Shown here: positions 24,792-33,542 of the stretch, one piece after another | Layout: every line of letters starts with the position of its first letter | Position numbering within the stretch: position 1 is the first letter of the stretch | Assembly (NCBI RefSeq): GCF_014524545.1 | Contig: NZ_CP053557.1 | Location: 1,761,501-1,825,500 of the forward strand | Direction: 5' to 3' | DNA from: Exiguobacterium sp. Helios | Lineage (GTDB): Bacteria > Bacillota > Bacilli > Exiguobacteriales > Exiguobacteriaceae | DNA: 64,000 nt | Notes under the pieces: model-generated | Seen by the model: only the letters and a program-made list of their open reading frames with translations | The model's database searches: none | What the model was told of the DNA's origin: nothing | Translations under genes and position numbers: made by a program

Positions 24792-25535
24792 ATGAATCGA
24801 TTAGCAGAAAAAATCGTGTTAGTGACCGGTGCCGGAAGCGGCATGGGAGAAGCAACGGCAATGATGACGGCGCGTGAAGGTGCCGTCGTCGTCGCGACCG
24901 ACATCAATGAGGAGGCCGTCCGTGCGGTCGTCAAACAGATTCTGCTTGAAGGCGGTCAAGCGTATGCGTTACGCCACGACGTCTCTTCCCGTGAAAGTTG
25001 GCAAGGCGTCATGGACATGATTGAGCGGGAGTTTAATCGACTGGATGTTCTGGTCAACAATGCCGGCATTGCGTTGAGTACCCCGTTTTTAGAGCAGAAC
25101 GAAACCGATTGGTCCCGAATTTTTAACATCAATGTCAACAGTGTTCTGCTCGGGATGCAACAGGCGATTCAGTTGATGCAGGAGACCGGGGGTTCAATCG
25201 TCAACATCGCCTCGATTTCTGCCATCAGCGGAATGGCAGGAGCCGGTGGTTATACGGCATCAAAAGGCGCCATCGATGCGGTGACACGGGCGGCGGCTGT
25301 CGATTACGGCAAGTACAACATCCGGGTCAATGCCGTTTACCCGGGTTACATCGAGACGAAGATGAGTGCCCCGTCGATGGCCGCGTATAAAGACTATTTT
25401 GAACAGGTAATTCCGCTTGGTCATGTCGGACAAGCCGAAGAAGTCGCGCACGCTGTTCTTTTCCTCGCAACAGATGAAGCGAGCCATATTTCGGGAATCG
25501 GTCTTCCGGTAGATGGTGGCGTCACAGCCAGATAA
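24792..25535 (+). CDS. Short-chain dehydrogenase/reductase
   Basis: 247 aa classical SDR: TGAGSGMG, VNNAG, Ser in NIASISAISG, YTASK, and the C-terminal SGIGLPVDGG. Asp in ATDIN again points to NAD. The ATG at 24792 is preferred because GGAGTGG (24779-24785) abuts the earlier ATG 24786, and because MNRLAEKIVLVTG then aligns with MNRVAGKVALVTG of the preceding paralogue. The two enzymes may act in sequence on one substrate. Confidence 0.9.
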   Translation: MNRLAEKIVLVTGAGSGMGEATAMMTAREGAVVVATDINEEAVRAVVKQILLEGGQAYALRHDVSSRESWQGVMDMIEREFNRLDVLVNNAGIALSTPFLEQNETDWSRIFNINVNSVLLGMQQAIQLMQETGGSIVNIASISAISGMAGAGGYTASKGAIDAVTRAAAVDYGKYNIRVNAVYPGYIETKMSAPSMAAYKDYFEQVIPLGHVGQAEEVAHAVLFLATDEASHISGIGLPVDGGVTAR

Positions 25536-25548
25536 CTGAAATGAAATG

Positions 25549-25580
25549 AAAGACGCTGTCCATCCGACAGTGTCTTTTTT
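25549..25580 (+). terminator. Intrinsic terminator of the MarR-SDR operon
   Basis: AAAGACgCTGTC and GACAGtGTCTTT with loop CATCC, then a T-run. Confidence 0.78.
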
Positions 25581-25688
25581 ATGGAACAACAGGTCAATTG
25601 GTAATGAAAATCCGTTTTCAAAGAATTTTTTTACAAAAAAAGCGGTACAATGGAAGGTGAAAATGACAAACGAAATGAGTGGATATTC

Positions 25689-26867
25689 ATGCTTCAATCA
25701 TGGAAAAAACGAATGCTGTACGGATCGGCGGGCCTGGTCGTTCTTGTCAGTGCAGGTGCTTTATATCTCGGATTGCGTCCGGAGGAACCAAAAGCCGTTT
25801 CCTATCCGGTCATTTCGAAGGATCTCACGACGATGACGTTTACACCGAAAGATGGTCAGGTCATCCTGCTGTATGGAAGCGATATTAACCGTTATAAAGA
25901 AACACAGGATGATCCGCAAGAACCGGGATTGATGACGACACTATCGAAAACGGGTAAAGAGCTGAAGACAGAAGCAATTGCTGACCCGGATTTCTATCTG
26001 ATGATGCTGTCGCAAAAAGGAACCGACCCGCGCCACATCTATGCGCATCACCCGGATGGCATCGAAGCCGATCACTTTTTTACGTATGATTTAAAACGGG
26101 ACACGTTTACAAAACATGAGGTGCCGAATACAGCGATCACATCCGTTGCCCATTACGGGAAAGATGTCTGGCTGGAATCGAATGCCTCGAAGCCAAAGGA
26201 AAAAATTCAGTTGATCAACGTCCGGACAGACAAACGGTATCCGATTGAAGACCGGCTGATGCCGGTCTTTGATTCACCGATTCTTGAACTGGATCAGACG
26301 ATTGCTTATGCCAACAACGGTACCGAGGATGATAAAGAAGGGGCGGCCGGAATGGTCCTGCTCGACCAGACGACCGGAAAATCACGCGTCATTCGAAAAG
26401 CGGACGAACCGTATGCCTATACGGCGTTATACGGTGCGAAAGAGACCGCATATTTTGCAACGACCGACGGCGTGATGATCCGGCTGAAGACGGACGGAAC
26501 GATGCAGCAAAAGTCATTTTCAGTATTGGATGATGTCAACTACTGGGCGACGGAACCGATGCGGATGATCAACAAACAGACCGGTTATCAAATCATCGGC
26601 ACCGGTGAAAACGATACGGATCAACGGCTCGTTAAGTGGACGTTCGGACAAGCGTTCCGGGTTGAACCGGTCCGACCTGATTTTTGGAAGGAGGGAAACT
26701 ATTACCGTTACCTCTACCGGAATCCATATAAGAAGACGTCATATTTCACGGAAAGTAAAACGTCATTTTCCGGAAAAGGCCGATTGATTATCACGGATGA
26801 CAACTTAAAAACGTTACGGACGATACCGGTCGAAGGAGCAAATGGTGTGGACTTTGTGATGGATTAA
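25689..26867 (+). CDS. Membrane-anchored extracytoplasmic protein, beta-propeller-like
   Basis: 392 aa from ATG 25689 (GAGTGG upstream), with a single N-terminal helix (residues 9-29) and a large external domain. Repeating short strand pairs (VILLYGSDINRY, HFFTYDLKRDTF, AAGMVLLDQTTGKS, DGVMIRLKTDGTM) suggest a WD/PQQ-type propeller of the sort also seen in the lipoproteins at 35992 and 42020. No enzymatic motif. The function is unknown. Confidence 0.65.
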   Translation: MLQSWKKRMLYGSAGLVVLVSAGALYLGLRPEEPKAVSYPVISKDLTTMTFTPKDGQVILLYGSDINRYKETQDDPQEPGLMTTLSKTGKELKTEAIADPDFYLMMLSQKGTDPRHIYAHHPDGIEADHFFTYDLKRDTFTKHEVPNTAITSVAHYGKDVWLESNASKPKEKIQLINVRTDKRYPIEDRLMPVFDSPILELDQTIAYANNGTEDDKEGAAGMVLLDQTTGKSRVIRKADEPYAYTALYGAKETAYFATTDGVMIRLKTDGTMQQKSFSVLDDVNYWATEPMRMINKQTGYQIIGTGENDTDQRLVKWTFGQAFRVEPVRPDFWKEGNYYRYLYRNPYKKTSYFTESKTSFSGKGRLIITDDNLKTLRTIPVEGANGVDFVMD

Positions 26868-26887
26868 CAGCAAAGGGAGGAAATAAA

Positions 26888-27391
26888 ATGGCTTTTGAAG
26901 AGGTGTATTTGACGGCAATTCAAGCACGGTTCCGGGCCGTCCGCGAACCGGCAGAGCAGGCACTCGGCTGGCTGAATGAGGAACAGTTCCATCAGATACT
27001 GGCACCGGATACGAACAGCGTCGCGTTGTTGATTCAGCATATGACGAACAATATGACCTCTCGTTGGACCGACTTTTTGACGACAGACGGGGAAAAGCCG
27101 GATCGTAACCGGGATGCCGAGTTTGTCGACCAGGGTCATGACAAAGGGACCTTGCTGACACTGTGGAACGACGGCTGGCAACTCGTCGAATCAACGCTTG
27201 CCTCCTTGACACCAAACGATCTGGAACGGACCGTTTTGATTCGCGGTGAACCGCATCTCGTCGTCGACGCGATTGAACGGCAGCTCGCGCATTATGCCTA
27301 TCACACCGGACAGCTGATTTTTTTGATGAAAATCCTGCTTGGACCGGACTTCAAACCATTGACGATCCCCTTGCCGCATCAGCGGCACTGA
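26888..27391 (+). CDS. DinB-superfamily protein (DUF1572)
   Basis: 167 aa four-helix bundle. The metal-binding histidines of the DinB/BSH fold appear as LLIQHMTNNM (about residue 42) and QLAHYAYHTGQLIFL (H-x-x-x-H, about 135-139). LGWLNEEQFHQILAP opens the family pattern. Relatives include bacillithiol S-transferases, so a thiol-transfer role is possible but not shown. Ribosome site GGGAGG. Monocistronic. Confidence 0.82.
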   Translation: MAFEEVYLTAIQARFRAVREPAEQALGWLNEEQFHQILAPDTNSVALLIQHMTNNMTSRWTDFLTTDGEKPDRNRDAEFVDQGHDKGTLLTLWNDGWQLVESTLASLTPNDLERTVLIRGEPHLVVDAIERQLAHYAYHTGQLIFLMKILLGPDFKPLTIPLPHQRH

Positions 27392-27393
27392 AC

Positions 27394-27435
27394 AAAACAG
27401 ACCTGCCTCTTTTTACGAAGAGACAGGTCTGTTTT
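27394..27435. terminator. Bidirectional intrinsic terminator
   Basis: AAAACAGACCTG and CAGGTCTGTTTT with an inner CTCTT/AAGAG pairing, between convergent genes. Confidence 0.8.
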
Positions 27436-28049
27436 CATAGTGTACGTGCACTTGGGGTACCGAAGGATTTAGTCGATAATGAAATCGTAAAAGCATGCTC
27501 GCCCTTTTTAAGTTTGATGCCTTCAGGAGAATTGATACCAGCTAATGATCTTCCGACCATGGACTCATTAATGGTCGACTTTTCTAACATCAACAGGTCA
27601 TATTCAGATGCGTGGAATGATTGGTTCTGAAACTCGACACCCGTCATCAAGGATTTTTTCAAATCATTTGATTCTTCGGACCACTCATTCATCGTATCCT
27701 CCAGCTCATATCTGTAGGACCGGTAGCCTTTTGTGCGATCAGACTGTTGACTGAGTTTCAGTGATTTTCCGTCATATTGACCGGGTTTGATGGTCTCGGA
27801 AAACTAGATTTTCTGCTTGCCCGACGCAAAATACTCGATTCCGGTCAGGTAAAGGGGTTGATCCGTTTGACCGGTCATGAGATAGGTCGCGCTATTTACA
27901 AAGGCATCTGCCGGTTTTTTGGACTCAACTAATTTAAGTGTCAACGGCAGTTCCGTTGGTTTGATGACTTTTTTCGGACCGGTTTCTTCCGTACTGCAAC
28001 CGGCAAGTAAAAGTGCCGATAGTGAACAGACAAGCAGTTGTTTCAACAT
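27435..28049 (-). pseudogene. Lipoprotein gene with one in-frame TAG
   Basis: ATG 28049 starts MLKQLLVCSLSALLLAGC, a signal peptide with lipobox LAGC. The frame meets TAG at 27806-27804 after ASGKQKI and then continues uninterrupted (FSETIKPGQYDGKSLKL, YRSYRYELEDTMNEW) to 27435. The total would be 204 aa. Sequence on both sides is protein-like and in the same frame, so the lesion is a single nonsense change, plausibly CAG (Gln) to TAG. The truncated product would be about 81 aa. Family unknown; resembles secreted immunoglobulin-like stress lipoproteins. Confidence 0.8.
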
Positions 28050-28142
28050 CCACGTCACGCCCCTCATATGTAAGTACATTCAGTGTAAGGGGAATGGATG
28101 ATATTTACAATCGGATTAGGTTTCATAGGAAGGAAGGGTTAT

Positions 28143-29453
28143 ATGAAAAAACGTTTTATTCTCTTGCTGTCGCTCGGACTGTTTGGCTGTTCGACGACTT
28201 GGAATCAAGAACCGGCGGAGTCGACAGCAGCTAAACACATTCTGTATGTCGCTCCGACCGGCAAGGATACGAATTCCGGTTCGCTTAAGCAACCGCTGAA
28301 AACGCTGAAACGAGCCAGTCAGCTCGCGAAAGCCGGGACAACGGTCTATCTGCGTAAAGGAACATATCCGGAAGCGTTAACCGTCAAGTACAGCGGGACG
28401 AAACACGCACCGGTCGTCTTCCGGAACTATCAAAAGGAGAAAGTGGTGTTAAGTGGTAAGACGCTGAAGCAGAAAGACGGGGACACGGCACTCGTCCGGA
28501 TCGAAAATCGACAGTACGTGACGATTCAAGGACTGGTGGTCGCCGACATCGCGACGACACGAACCAATGAGACACCGATCGGAATTTTTGTTACCGGCAC
28601 CGGGCGGAACATTCAACTGATTGGCAACCAGGTCCGGCGAATTCAAACCAATGCGAAAGACGGCAACGCCCACGGGATTGCAATCTATGGAACCGGTCGT
28701 TTGAAGCAGATCACTGTCCGGGGTAACCGGATCGAAGATAACCGGCTCGGGGCCAGCGAAGCCTTGGTGCTGAATGGTAACATCAACGGTTTTTCCGTCA
28801 CGGACAACACTGTTCGACGGAACGATAACATCGGCATCGACTTAATTGGCTATGAAGGGGTCGCAACGAATCCGGCCGAGGATTATGCACGGAGCGGGAC
28901 GATTGCCGGGAATCACGTTTCCGACAGTTCAAGTTACGGAAATCCGGTCTATGGCAAGGAGTACAATGCAGCCGGCATTTACGTCGACGGCGGCAAACAG
29001 CTGACGATTGAAAACAATACCGTCGAGCGGAATGATATCGGGATTGAAGTAACAAGTGAACATGCAAAGCAGTATGCGGAAGACGTCACGGTCCGCGGCA
29101 ATCTGATCCAACAAAACCGGTTTACCGGTATTTCGATTGGCGGCTATGACAAGAAGCGCGGCGGAACGAAGCAGGTCCGGATTACGGACAATCAAGTCAC
29201 TGGCAATGATACGAAAGGTCTCGAAGGCGGACAACTGCTGGTCCAACACGATGTCCGCGATAACCGGATCGACCACAATACGTTTACGACGGGACGAGAC
29301 AATCTGTTTGTCGCCCACTGCTTTAAGACGAGCTCCGGGAATCAATTCGAACAGAATACCTATCGTTTGGCGAAAGGAACAGCAAAGCGTTGGATTTGGC
29401 AGGATCAAGAATACCGTACTCAAACCGCTTTTGAGCGGGCAGTCATACGATGA
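28143..29453 (+). CDS. Right-handed parallel beta-helix lipoprotein (PL9/NosD-like)
   Basis: 436 aa from ATG 28143 (Shine-Dalgarno GGAAGG). Signal peptide with lipobox LFGC (Cys17). Then a DUF1565-type start, YVAPTGKDTNSGS and LKTLKRASQLAKAGTTVYLR, followed by about ten beta-helix coils with repeated N-x-V/I-x-x-N patterns (ITVRGNRIEDNRLG, LTIENNTVERNDIG, VRITDNQVTGND). This is the architecture of secreted polysaccharide lyases and carbohydrate-binding surface proteins. Catalytic residues cannot be assigned by eye. Confidence 0.82.
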   Translation: MKKRFILLLSLGLFGCSTTWNQEPAESTAAKHILYVAPTGKDTNSGSLKQPLKTLKRASQLAKAGTTVYLRKGTYPEALTVKYSGTKHAPVVFRNYQKEKVVLSGKTLKQKDGDTALVRIENRQYVTIQGLVVADIATTRTNETPIGIFVTGTGRNIQLIGNQVRRIQTNAKDGNAHGIAIYGTGRLKQITVRGNRIEDNRLGASEALVLNGNINGFSVTDNTVRRNDNIGIDLIGYEGVATNPAEDYARSGTIAGNHVSDSSSYGNPVYGKEYNAAGIYVDGGKQLTIENNTVERNDIGIEVTSEHAKQYAEDVTVRGNLIQQNRFTGISIGGYDKKRGGTKQVRITDNQVTGNDTKGLEGGQLLVQHDVRDNRIDHNTFTTGRDNLFVAHCFKTSSGNQFEQNTYRLAKGTAKRWIWQDQEYRTQTAFERAVIR

Positions 29454-29456
29454 ATG

Positions 29457-29506
29457 AAAAACAGACGTCATTCTTCTCCTTGAGGGAAGGTGACGTCTGT
29501 TTGTTT
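29457..29506. terminator. Intrinsic terminator
   Basis: AAAACAGACGTCA and TGACGTCTGTTT with inner CTTCTCC/GGGAAG, between convergent genes. Confidence 0.78.
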
Positions 29507-29523
29507 ACCGGACTCGTATTTTT

Positions 29524-29739
29524 TTAAGCGTTGTAGCCGACGAACAGTGTGAAAAGCATCAAACAGGCTGAACCGATGATACAGGTCAGGCAGATGACAG
29601 TCGTAAAAATACGCAACGGCAACGGCAAGCTGACCTGTTTTTTCCAAACAACATACACGACGACGGCACTCGCCATCATCAGTAAAGCCAAAATCGAGAA
29701 CGGTAACGCCCGTTCCTGAATCAAATAAAAAATATCCAA
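29524..29739 (-). CDS. Small two-TM membrane protein
   Basis: 71 aa. Helices at residues 13-31 and 43-66 are linked by WKKQVSLPLPLRI. The ribosome site (GAAAGGACGTGAG) is good. No family recognised. Divergent from the PspC gene. Confidence 0.6.
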   Translation of the reverse strand: MDIFYLIQERALPFSILALLMMASAVVVYVVWKKQVSLPLPLRIFTTVICLTCIIGSACLMLFTLFVGYNA

Positions 29740-29875
29740 TGTCTCACGTCCTTTCTGTCAGATTCCGAATCAAAGGGGCTGTCCCCTGCAAAATTGAACT
29801 CCATTACGCTATACTAATTATTGTAACATATGGATGGATCACCCAAAATGAAATTAAAGAAAGAAGGGGAGACGA

Positions 29876-30064
29876 TTGGCACAATCACTACGCAGATCAG
29901 CAACAGACCGCTCGATCCAGGGGGTATGCGGCGGACTCGCGGAACACTTCGGTATTTCGTCATTGGCCGTCCGTCTGATTTTCCTTGTCATTCCGCTTCC
30001 GATTAATTTAATCATTTACATGATTCTCGCTAACGCGATGGCGGATGCACCAAGAACGTTGTAA
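29876..30064 (+). CDS. PspC-domain protein (TTG start)
   Basis: 62 aa, a stand-alone PspC domain: LRRSATDRSIQGVCGGLAEH, then FGISSLAVRLIFLV with the Gly-rich amphipathic start and one membrane helix (residues 31-52). GAAGGGGAG precedes the TTG. PspC proteins sense membrane stress in enterobacteria; in Bacillota short copies usually sit with other small envelope proteins, as here (30092 gene 27 bp later). Confidence 0.85.
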   Translation: MAQSLRRSATDRSIQGVCGGLAEHFGISSLAVRLIFLVIPLPINLIIYMILANAMADAPRTL

Positions 30065-30091
30065 AACAAATGAACAAAAGGGGGCATGACG

Positions 30092-30271
30092 ATGACGAAC
30101 GGAAAGATTGCACTTCGTGTGTTAGGCATTTTGATTGGTGCGATCGTCGGTTTACTGATTGTTTACGAAGCGAAGGGGACCTTTGATGTCAGTGTCCTAC
30201 TCGGATTCGTGGCCGGTGCTCTGATTTTTGCCCTGATCAACATCATTTGGTTACGCGTCAAAAGATCTTAA
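30092..30271 (+). CDS. Small two-TM membrane protein
   Basis: 59 aa from ATG 30092, for which GGGGG (30080-30084) is better spaced than for ATG 30086. Helices at residues 6-24 and 35-53 are separated by VYEAKGTFDVSV. Probably co-transcribed with the PspC gene. Function unknown; a PspC accessory is a reasonable guess. Confidence 0.6.
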   Translation: MTNGKIALRVLGILIGAIVGLLIVYEAKGTFDVSVLLGFVAGALIFALINIIWLRVKRS

Positions 30272-30290
30272 ACAGCAGGGGGAAATAGGC

Positions 30291-31112
30291 ATGACTTACT
30301 TAATTTGTACGACGTGCGGGGTCCAGATGGATGAGAACGTAACACAGGACGACATCTGTCCGATTTGTACGGACGAGCGGCAATATGTGAATCCAAACGG
30401 TCAATCGTGGACGACACTTCCGGATATGATTTCGTCCGATACATATCAGACGACCGTGACGGAGGAACAACCGGGACTTTCGAGTCTCGTCACGACACCG
30501 AAGTTCGGGATCGGGCAGACGGCTTATCTCGTCGCGGGAACCAAACGGATTCTTTGGGACTGCATCACCTATCTCGATCAGGCGGTCATCGATACAGTGG
30601 GTCAACTCGACGCGATGGCCTTGTCGCATCCGCACTATTACGCGACCCAGGTCGAGTGGGCGGAAACGTTTGAAATTCCACTGTACATTCATGAAGCAGA
30701 TCAATAGTGGGTGACGCGACCAAGTGAACAGATTGTCTTTTGGTCCGATGACCGTTTGGAGTTAGCTGACGATGTAGTGTTACACCGGATCGGCGGTCAC
30801 TTTGACGGGGCGACCGTGCTCGAATGGACGACGGGGGACGAAGGACGCGGGATTTTACTGACGGGGGATATCGTCCGTGTCGTTGCCGACCGGGCATGGG
30901 TCAGCTTCATGTACAGTTATCCGAACCTGATTCCGTTACCGGCGGCAACCGTCGCTGAGATGGCGTCTGCCCTAACAGACGTCCGCTTTAATCAAATCTA
31001 CGATGCGTTCCATAAAATCGTCGTGACGGATGCCAAAGCCGCCGTCGCCCGTTCTGCCAGCCGCTACATCGAGGCGCTGAACGGACACGTTAAGGAACGT
31101 GAACGGCAATGA
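30291..31112 (+). pseudogene. MBL-fold hydrolase gene with one in-frame TAG
   Basis: A zinc-ribbon-like start (CTTCGVQM and CPICTDE) leads into a metallo-beta-lactamase fold: YLVAGTKRILWDC, LDAMALSHPHYYATQVEW (partial metal motif), then TAG at 30705-30707 after IHEADQ. The same frame continues WVTRPSEQIVFWSDDRLE, HRIGGHFDGATVLEW and LLTGDIVRV. Together the halves are one 273-residue enzyme of a familiar type, so this is a nonsense change, plausibly CAG to TAG. It overlaps the next VOC gene by 4 nt, like an intact operon. Confidence 0.85.
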
Positions 31113-31585
31113 TTCTTGGTCTGTACGAAGCACATCTGCCCATCCGCGACTTACAGCAGTCCATCGCGTTTTATACGGGACTTGGTTTGAAGGTCGATCA
31201 CATCGTGGATCAGAAAATCGCCTTTCTCTGGATTGTTGAAGAGCAAAGTTGGCTTGGTCTCTGGCAAGCGGACCAAGTCGAACTGCCGTATCATCCGTCG
31301 ATCCGGCATATCGCCTTTCACGTCTCGCTCGACGGCTTACGAGATTCGGTCCGTTGGCTGACGGAACGTGGTTATACGCCACGCAAGGCATTTGGTTTTG
31401 AAGGGACGGAACCGTTCGTCATGCCGATTGCCCAGCATGCTCATGCGAAGATCCATTTTAACGATCCGGACGGCAATAGTCTCGAGTTCATCACGAAGCT
31501 CGACAATCCGCTCGGGGCGCAGGAGTATATGTACTTAAGTGAATGGGAGACTCTTTTAAATGACCGTGGTTTCACTCTGAAATAA
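31109..31585 (+). CDS. VOC-family (glyoxalase/dioxygenase-like) protein
   Basis: 158 aa. First module: YEAHLPIRDLQQSIAFYTGL with His; second: PSIRHIAFHVSLDGLRDSVR with His, and a typical ending HFNDPDGNSLEFI with Glu, the signature of metal-binding VOC proteins. It is translationally coupled to the MBL-fold gene by ATGA, suggesting both act on one thioester or xenobiotic. A terminator follows. Confidence 0.85.
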   Translation: MILGLYEAHLPIRDLQQSIAFYTGLGLKVDHIVDQKIAFLWIVEEQSWLGLWQADQVELPYHPSIRHIAFHVSLDGLRDSVRWLTERGYTPRKAFGFEGTEPFVMPIAQHAHAKIHFNDPDGNSLEFITKLDNPLGAQEYMYLSEWETLLNDRGFTLK

Positions 31586-31587
31586 GC

Positions 31588-31627
31588 AAGTCCTCCTCGA
31601 TTCTTCGTGAATCGGAGAGGGCTTTTT
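31588..31627 (+). terminator. Intrinsic terminator
   Basis: AAGTCCTC...GATTC pairs with GAATC...GAGGGCTT, followed by TTTTTT. Confidence 0.75.
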
Positions 31628-31889
31628 TGTGTATTGGATCTTCAAGAATCACTTCCAGCAGAAAGATGTTGTTGATTGGTATTAAGTTGTAAAGAAGGGA
31701 GAAGATATTCCCAAAAAAGACCTGTTTTGAGCGATGGGTCAATGTTTTGAGACGTATGAGCAGAATGATGTGCACGTCAATCATGGCTTGTTATGATAAC
31801 AGCACACTAAAAAATGTTTCGATAAAAAATATCTTTCTACTCATTTTCTAAAAATCAAAGTACTATTCGACCCGAAGGAGATTAACCAC
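31628..31889. other. AT-rich intergenic region, no gene seen
   Basis: About 260 bp before the soluble chemoreceptor. A 70-codon minus-strand frame exists at 31572-31784, but it has no ribosome site, covers the terminator and looks non-coding. The last 20 bases hold the GAAGGAG ribosome site of the next gene. I found no convincing sigma-D promoter. Confidence 0.5.
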
Positions 31890-32801
31890 GTGACGACACC
31901 GCTATCTAACAATCAAACACTTGCCTCTACAGATGTCCTTGAAGCCTTAAACACGAATGTTGCGATGATCCGTTTTGATACGCAACGCCGGGTCGTTGAT
32001 GTCAACGACTTGTTTGCCAAGACCATGAAGTACAAACGCGACGAGATGATCGGTATGCACCACCATCTGTTTTGCCGAGCGGACTTTGTGAACAGTGAGG
32101 CATATCAAAAATTATGGAACAAACTACTGGCCGGTTTCAGCTCGGCTGATAAAATCGAACGGATTGACGCCCGCGGCGACTCGATATGGCTTGAAGCAAC
32201 TTATATGCCGATTTATGAAGCAAACCAAGTCGTCGGCGTCGTCAAGATAGCTTCTGATGTCACGGACCGGCAAGAAACCATCCAAGAGTATGCGACGTCC
32301 TTTGCCGGCATCGCAACGGATCTTGATGACCGTTCCATGCAAGGTAAACAGGAGAGCCGTCAACTGAAACAAACGATCGAGAAGATGGCGGACGATGCCA
32401 AAGAAAATTTACGGACACTCGCGAATCTGCAGGAACAGTCTTCCGAGATCACAAAGATTACCGGGACGATCAAAGAGATTGCGGCGCAGACGAACTTACT
32501 GTCGTTGAACGCCTCGATTGAAGCAGCACGCGCCGGTGAGCATGGAAGCGGCTTTAACGTCGTTGCGACGGAAGTCCGTAATCTCTCGAAGCTTGTTGAA
32601 CTGGCTGTCGTCAACGTCCGAAATACGACGGAACAGATGAACAAGGAGCTGGAGCGGATTCAACAGGGCATCACGCGGGCAAACGCTGATGCCTCGTCGA
32701 GTGTTTCCGTCATGGAAGAGACGTTGCAACGGTTTGAGACCGTCAGTGAGTCGGCCCATGAACTGAATGAAACGGCAAAGAAATTCACGACAGTCATTTA
32801 A
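31890..32801 (+). CDS. Soluble PAS-domain chemoreceptor
   Basis: 303 aa from a GTG with GAAGGAG 9 nt upstream. No membrane helix. A PAS domain at residues 15-130 ([18 protein letters not shown], then [13 protein letters not shown]) is followed by a short MCP signalling domain whose tip is [20 protein letters not shown] and [14 protein letters not shown]. The coiled coil is short and lacks obvious distal methylation helices. Likely a cytoplasmic energy or redox sensor (aerotaxis-like) feeding CheA; the PAS ligand is unknown. Confidence 0.88.
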   Translation: MTTPLSNNQTLASTDVLEALNTNVAMIRFDTQRRVVDVNDLFAKTMKYKRDEMIGMHHHLFCRADFVNSEAYQKLWNKLLAGFSSADKIERIDARGDSIWLEATYMPIYEANQVVGVVKIASDVTDRQETIQEYATSFAGIATDLDDRSMQGKQESRQLKQTIEKMADDAKENLRTLANLQEQSSEITKITGTIKEIAAQTNLLSLNASIEAARAGEHGSGFNVVATEVRNLSKLVELAVVNVRNTTEQMNKELERIQQGITRANADASSSVSVMEETLQRFETVSESAHELNETAKKFTTVI

Positions 32802-32848
32802 ATGGGAAGTCACGACCTAAGTTCCGACATGACTTGAGACTGAAGACG

Positions 32849-32886
32849 AAGTGGTTTTTCTCTTTTTCGAGAAGGACCGCTTTTTT
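32849..32886 (+). terminator. Intrinsic terminator with G-U pairs
   Basis: AAGTGGTTTTTCTC pairs with GAGAAGGACCGCTT via several G-U pairs, loop TTTTTC, followed by TTTTTT. Confidence 0.65.
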
Positions 32887-32949
32887 GTCATTTTGAATCG
32901 TTTTCCTGAAACATACTTTGATCCGTCAAGTTGTTTTAGAGGATGACTC

Positions 32950-33408
32950 TTATATGTCCTGAGATAACCGAATCATATCGGTGCACCGGATACCGTTTTC
33001 AATAATGTCCCCTTCGTAGTGCCGCAAGAAGAAGTTCAGGTCGACTCCAACAATCCGAAATCCACATTTTTGATAAAGTGCCAACTGGCCAATGCTTGAA
33101 TTTCCTGTCCCGATTTCGATGGTTCCGTATCCCATCGCTTGCGCGGTTTCGATGGCATGTTGTAAGAGATATTTTCCGATGCCGCTTCCTTGAGACTTCT
33201 CGTCTACTGCAATATTTACGATTTCGATCGTTTGCGGTCTCGTGGGTAGAAGCACATGCACCCCGACCAGCTGATCTCTTGTTTCAGCAACGAAACAACG
33301 GCTTCTTTGCAAATACTCTTCGACTATTTTCTGAGACGGGTCCGCTAATAGCAAAAGCTCTATCGGCGGATTCTCATGAGCTGACAGTTGACGGATGTTT
33401 ATCTCCAT
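32950..33408 (-). CDS. GNAT acetyltransferase
   Basis: 152 aa from ATG 33408 (GAGGAG 10 nt upstream). Motif A: VNIAVDEKSQGSGIGKYLLQ (Q-x-x-G-x-G), then AMGYGTIEIGTGNSSIGQLA and LYQKCGFRIVG, typical of small-molecule acetyltransferases close to the YvbK type. Monocistronic. The substrate is unknown. Confidence 0.85.
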   Translation of the reverse strand: MEINIRQLSAHENPPIELLLLADPSQKIVEEYLQRSRCFVAETRDQLVGVHVLLPTRPQTIEIVNIAVDEKSQGSGIGKYLLQHAIETAQAMGYGTIEIGTGNSSIGQLALYQKCGFRIVGVDLNFFLRHYEGDIIENGIRCTDMIRLSQDI

Positions 33409-33499
33409 AGATGCCACACTCCTCACAGTTAGTTTTGATGCACTCGTTCTTCAATGGGTCAAGATTCTGCACTCCTGTTTTTTCATTTCTACAAGTTAA

Positions 33500-33536
33500 A
33501 GTCATATCCCCTGAAACGGGATATGGCTTTTTTTTG
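33500..33536 (-). terminator. Intrinsic terminator
   Basis: CATATCCC/GGGATATG with a 7-nt loop and flanking AGT/GCT. A strong T-run follows on the plus strand, and AAAAAAAAG precedes on the minus strand. The gene it should serve is the minus-strand MFS, whose stop is 7 nt away. Confidence 0.65.
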
Positions 33537-33542
33537 ATGCGT

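Noticed and set aside
31572-31784. 70-codon minus-strand ORF after the VOC gene
   Set aside because: It runs through the intrinsic terminator, has no Shine-Dalgarno sequence, and looks like translated intergenic DNA.
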